From contig NZ_JADOVI010000001.1 of NCBI RefSeq assembly GCF_015752155.1, forward strand, positions 186,001 to 250,000: DNA of 64,000 nucleotides. The letters run 5' to 3'. Source of the DNA: Cryobacterium sp. MP_M3 (GTDB lineage Bacteria > Actinomycetota > Actinomycetes > Actinomycetales > Microbacteriaceae). The notes under the pieces were generated by a model. That model was not told where the DNA came from. It did no database searches and saw only the letters and a program-made list of their open reading frames with translations. Shown one piece after another: positions 62,788 through 64,000 of the stretch (the stretch's first letter is position 1; the number at the start of each line of letters is the position of its first letter). Made by a program: the position numbers and the translations under genes.

Positions 62788-63915
62788 GTGAAGACACGTA
62801 AGGTCCTCGCCGGCATCGCTGCCATCGGACTTGCACTCTCCCTCGCGGCCTGCTCCGGCGGAACCCGCGGCGGCACCACGACGGTCGACAACTCGGCCGG
62901 AGCCAACAAGGGCGCCCTCGTCGGGGTTGCCATGCCGACCAAGACCTCCTCCCGCTGGATCAAGGACGGCGACGCCGTCAAGGCCTCGCTCGAGAAGCTC
63001 GGCTACAAGGTCGACCTCGAATACGGCGACGACAAGATCCCGAACCAGGTGCAGCAGATCAGCAACATGCTGACCAAGGGCGCCAAGGTCCTCATCATCG
63101 CCTCCATCGACGGCACCGCGCTCAGCGACCAGCTCGACCAGGCCGCCAAGTCCGGCGTCAAGGTCATCGCGTACGACCGGCTGATCAACGGCAACAAGAA
63201 CGTCGACTACTACACGACCTTCGACAACAACGAGGTCGGCGTTCAGCAGGCCACGAGCCTGCTCACCGGGCTCGGCGTTCTCGACAAGGACGGCAAGGAC
63301 ACCGGCGCGACCGGCCCGTTCAACGTCGAACTGTTCGCGGGCAGCCCCGACGACAACAACGCCACGTTCTTCTTCAATGGCGCGATGGACACCCTCAAGC
63401 CGTTCATTGACAAGGGCGTCGTCGTCGTCAAGAGCGGCCAGGTCGGTTTCACCCAGGTCGCAACCCTGCGTTGGGACCCGGCGACCGCCCAGAAGCGGAT
63501 GCAGAACCTCATTGCCAGCACGTACTCCGACGGCAGCAAGGTTGACGGCGTCCTGTCCCCGTACGACGGTCTCTCGATCGGCATCATCTCGGCGCTGACC
63601 AGCTCCGGTTACGCCACCGATGCCCTCCCGATCGTCACCGGCCAGGACGCGGAAGCGGCCTCGGTCAAGTCGATCATCGCCGGCCAGCAGTACTCCACCA
63701 TCTACAAGGACACTCGCCTCCTGGGCGACGAAGCCGTGAAGATGGCCGACGACCTGCTCAACGGCAAGACCCCCGAGGTCAACGACACCAAGAGCTACGA
63801 CAACAAGGTCAAGATCGTCCCGACCTTCCTGTTCCCGCCCAAGGTCGTCACGAAGGACAACTACAAGGCGCTCCTGATCGACACCGGGTACTACACCGAA
63901 GCAGACCTCAAGTAG
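62788..63915 (+). CDS. Monosaccharide ABC importer, solute-binding lipoprotein (ChvE/XylF-like)
   Basis: 375 residues. The lipoprotein signal ends at C22 (LSLAACSGG). The mature part is a periplasmic-binding-protein I fold: [40 protein letters not shown] and [15 protein letters not shown], as in multiple-monosaccharide (ChvE-GguAB) and xylose binding proteins. Directly after araBDA, it most likely delivers L-arabinose. An AAAGG site lies 5 nt before the ATG. Confidence 0.93.
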   Translation: MKTRKVLAGIAAIGLALSLAACSGGTRGGTTTVDNSAGANKGALVGVAMPTKTSSRWIKDGDAVKASLEKLGYKVDLEYGDDKIPNQVQQISNMLTKGAKVLIIASIDGTALSDQLDQAAKSGVKVIAYDRLINGNKNVDYYTTFDNNEVGVQQATSLLTGLGVLDKDGKDTGATGPFNVELFAGSPDDNNATFFFNGAMDTLKPFIDKGVVVVKSGQVGFTQVATLRWDPATAQKRMQNLIASTYSDGSKVDGVLSPYDGLSIGIISALTSSGYATDALPIVTGQDAEAASVKSIIAGQQYSTIYKDTRLLGDEAVKMADDLLNGKTPEVNDTKSYDNKVKIVPTFLFPPKVVTKDNYKALLIDTGYYTEADLK

Positions 63916-64000
63916 GTCTTCTCCCACACCGGGTAGTGGCGGCGGAGACGCCGCCACTACCCTCACCCCCTACCACCGGAAGAAGAAGTAACGGTGACCA
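63916..64000 (+). other. Hairpin and probable start of the next importer gene
   Basis: A perfect 14-bp stem (63931-63944 with 63949-63962) with GAGA loop and no U-tract follows the binding-protein gene, probably a stabilising or partial-termination hairpin as in the other sugar operon. A GGAAGAAGAAG purine stretch (63978-63988) then precedes GTG at 63994, the likely start of the importer ATPase gene; only 7 bases of it are visible. Confidence 0.55.

Overview
The window is about 70% G+C, makes heavy use of GTG starts and ATGA/GTGA stop-start overlaps, and carries an actinobacterial gene set (tRNA-Trp-secE-nusG-rplK-rplA, MaoC-type dehydratase pair, RamB next to aceB, DUF3105, alpha-E/transglutaminase operon). 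It fits a chromosomal segment of a Microbacteriaceae-like actinomycete. There is no rRNA here, so the genus is not determined. No insertion sequence, prophage, CRISPR array or rRNA operon was seen.

Layout. 1-3.2 kb: a HEAT-repeat protein running off the edge, an acetyltransferase, two MaoC-fold dehydratase subunits and murB. 3.4-7.2 kb: an ABC-2 drug-type exporter with a NarL-type two-component system. 7.3-11.5 kb: aspartate aminotransferase, tRNA-Trp, secE, nusG, rplK, rplA. 11.6-16.8 kb: amino-acid/polyamine permease, VOC protein, aminobutyraldehyde-type dehydrogenase, a cache-domain protein and a FadR-type regulator. 17-20.2 kb: class III CoA-transferase, glutaryl-CoA dehydrogenase and a GntR regulator, probably glutarate catabolism. 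20.2-25.2 kb: a motif-degenerate ABC ATPase, the ATP-grasp/alpha-E/transglutaminase operon, and a deletion scar fusing two broken genes. 25.3-28.6 kb: ramB and aceB. 28.7-32.8 kb: acetyltransferase, photolyase, quinone-oxidoreductase-like protein, YqaJ-type exonuclease. 33-37.6 kb: MacB-type ABC exporter divergent from an OmpR-type two-component system. 37.6-39.8 kb: MarR and DHA2 exporter. 39.9-41.1 kb: L10 leader, rplJ, rplL. 41.4-43.3 kb: MarR and MFS exporter. 43.3-48.2 kb: LacI and an alpha-glucoside-type ABC importer. 48.4-52.4 kb: AbiEi/DUF559-type protein, ABC exporter, DUF3105 protein. 52.5-55.2 kb: cysteine-rich leader ORF, cbs, metB/mccB. 55.2-57.3 kb: amino-acid permease and cyclase. 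57.4-64 kb: LacI regulator, araB-araD-araA, and the first gene of a monosaccharide ABC importer.

Structure beyond genes. (i) Long inverted repeats occupy many intergenic gaps. The most striking is a family with GAATTC-containing ends: three copies are exactly 80 bp between outer ends, with divergent interiors, and a fourth is longer. (ii) The octamer CGGATGCC/GGCATCCG is strongly over-represented on both strands, and one inverted pair builds a hairpin between two genes. (iii) A leaderless, cysteine-rich 13-codon ORF precedes cbs. (iv) Several operator arrays can be read directly, notably 11-bp-phased CATAGC/GCTATG repeats between the MacB-type exporter and its response regulator, and LacI and MarR palindromes over promoters.
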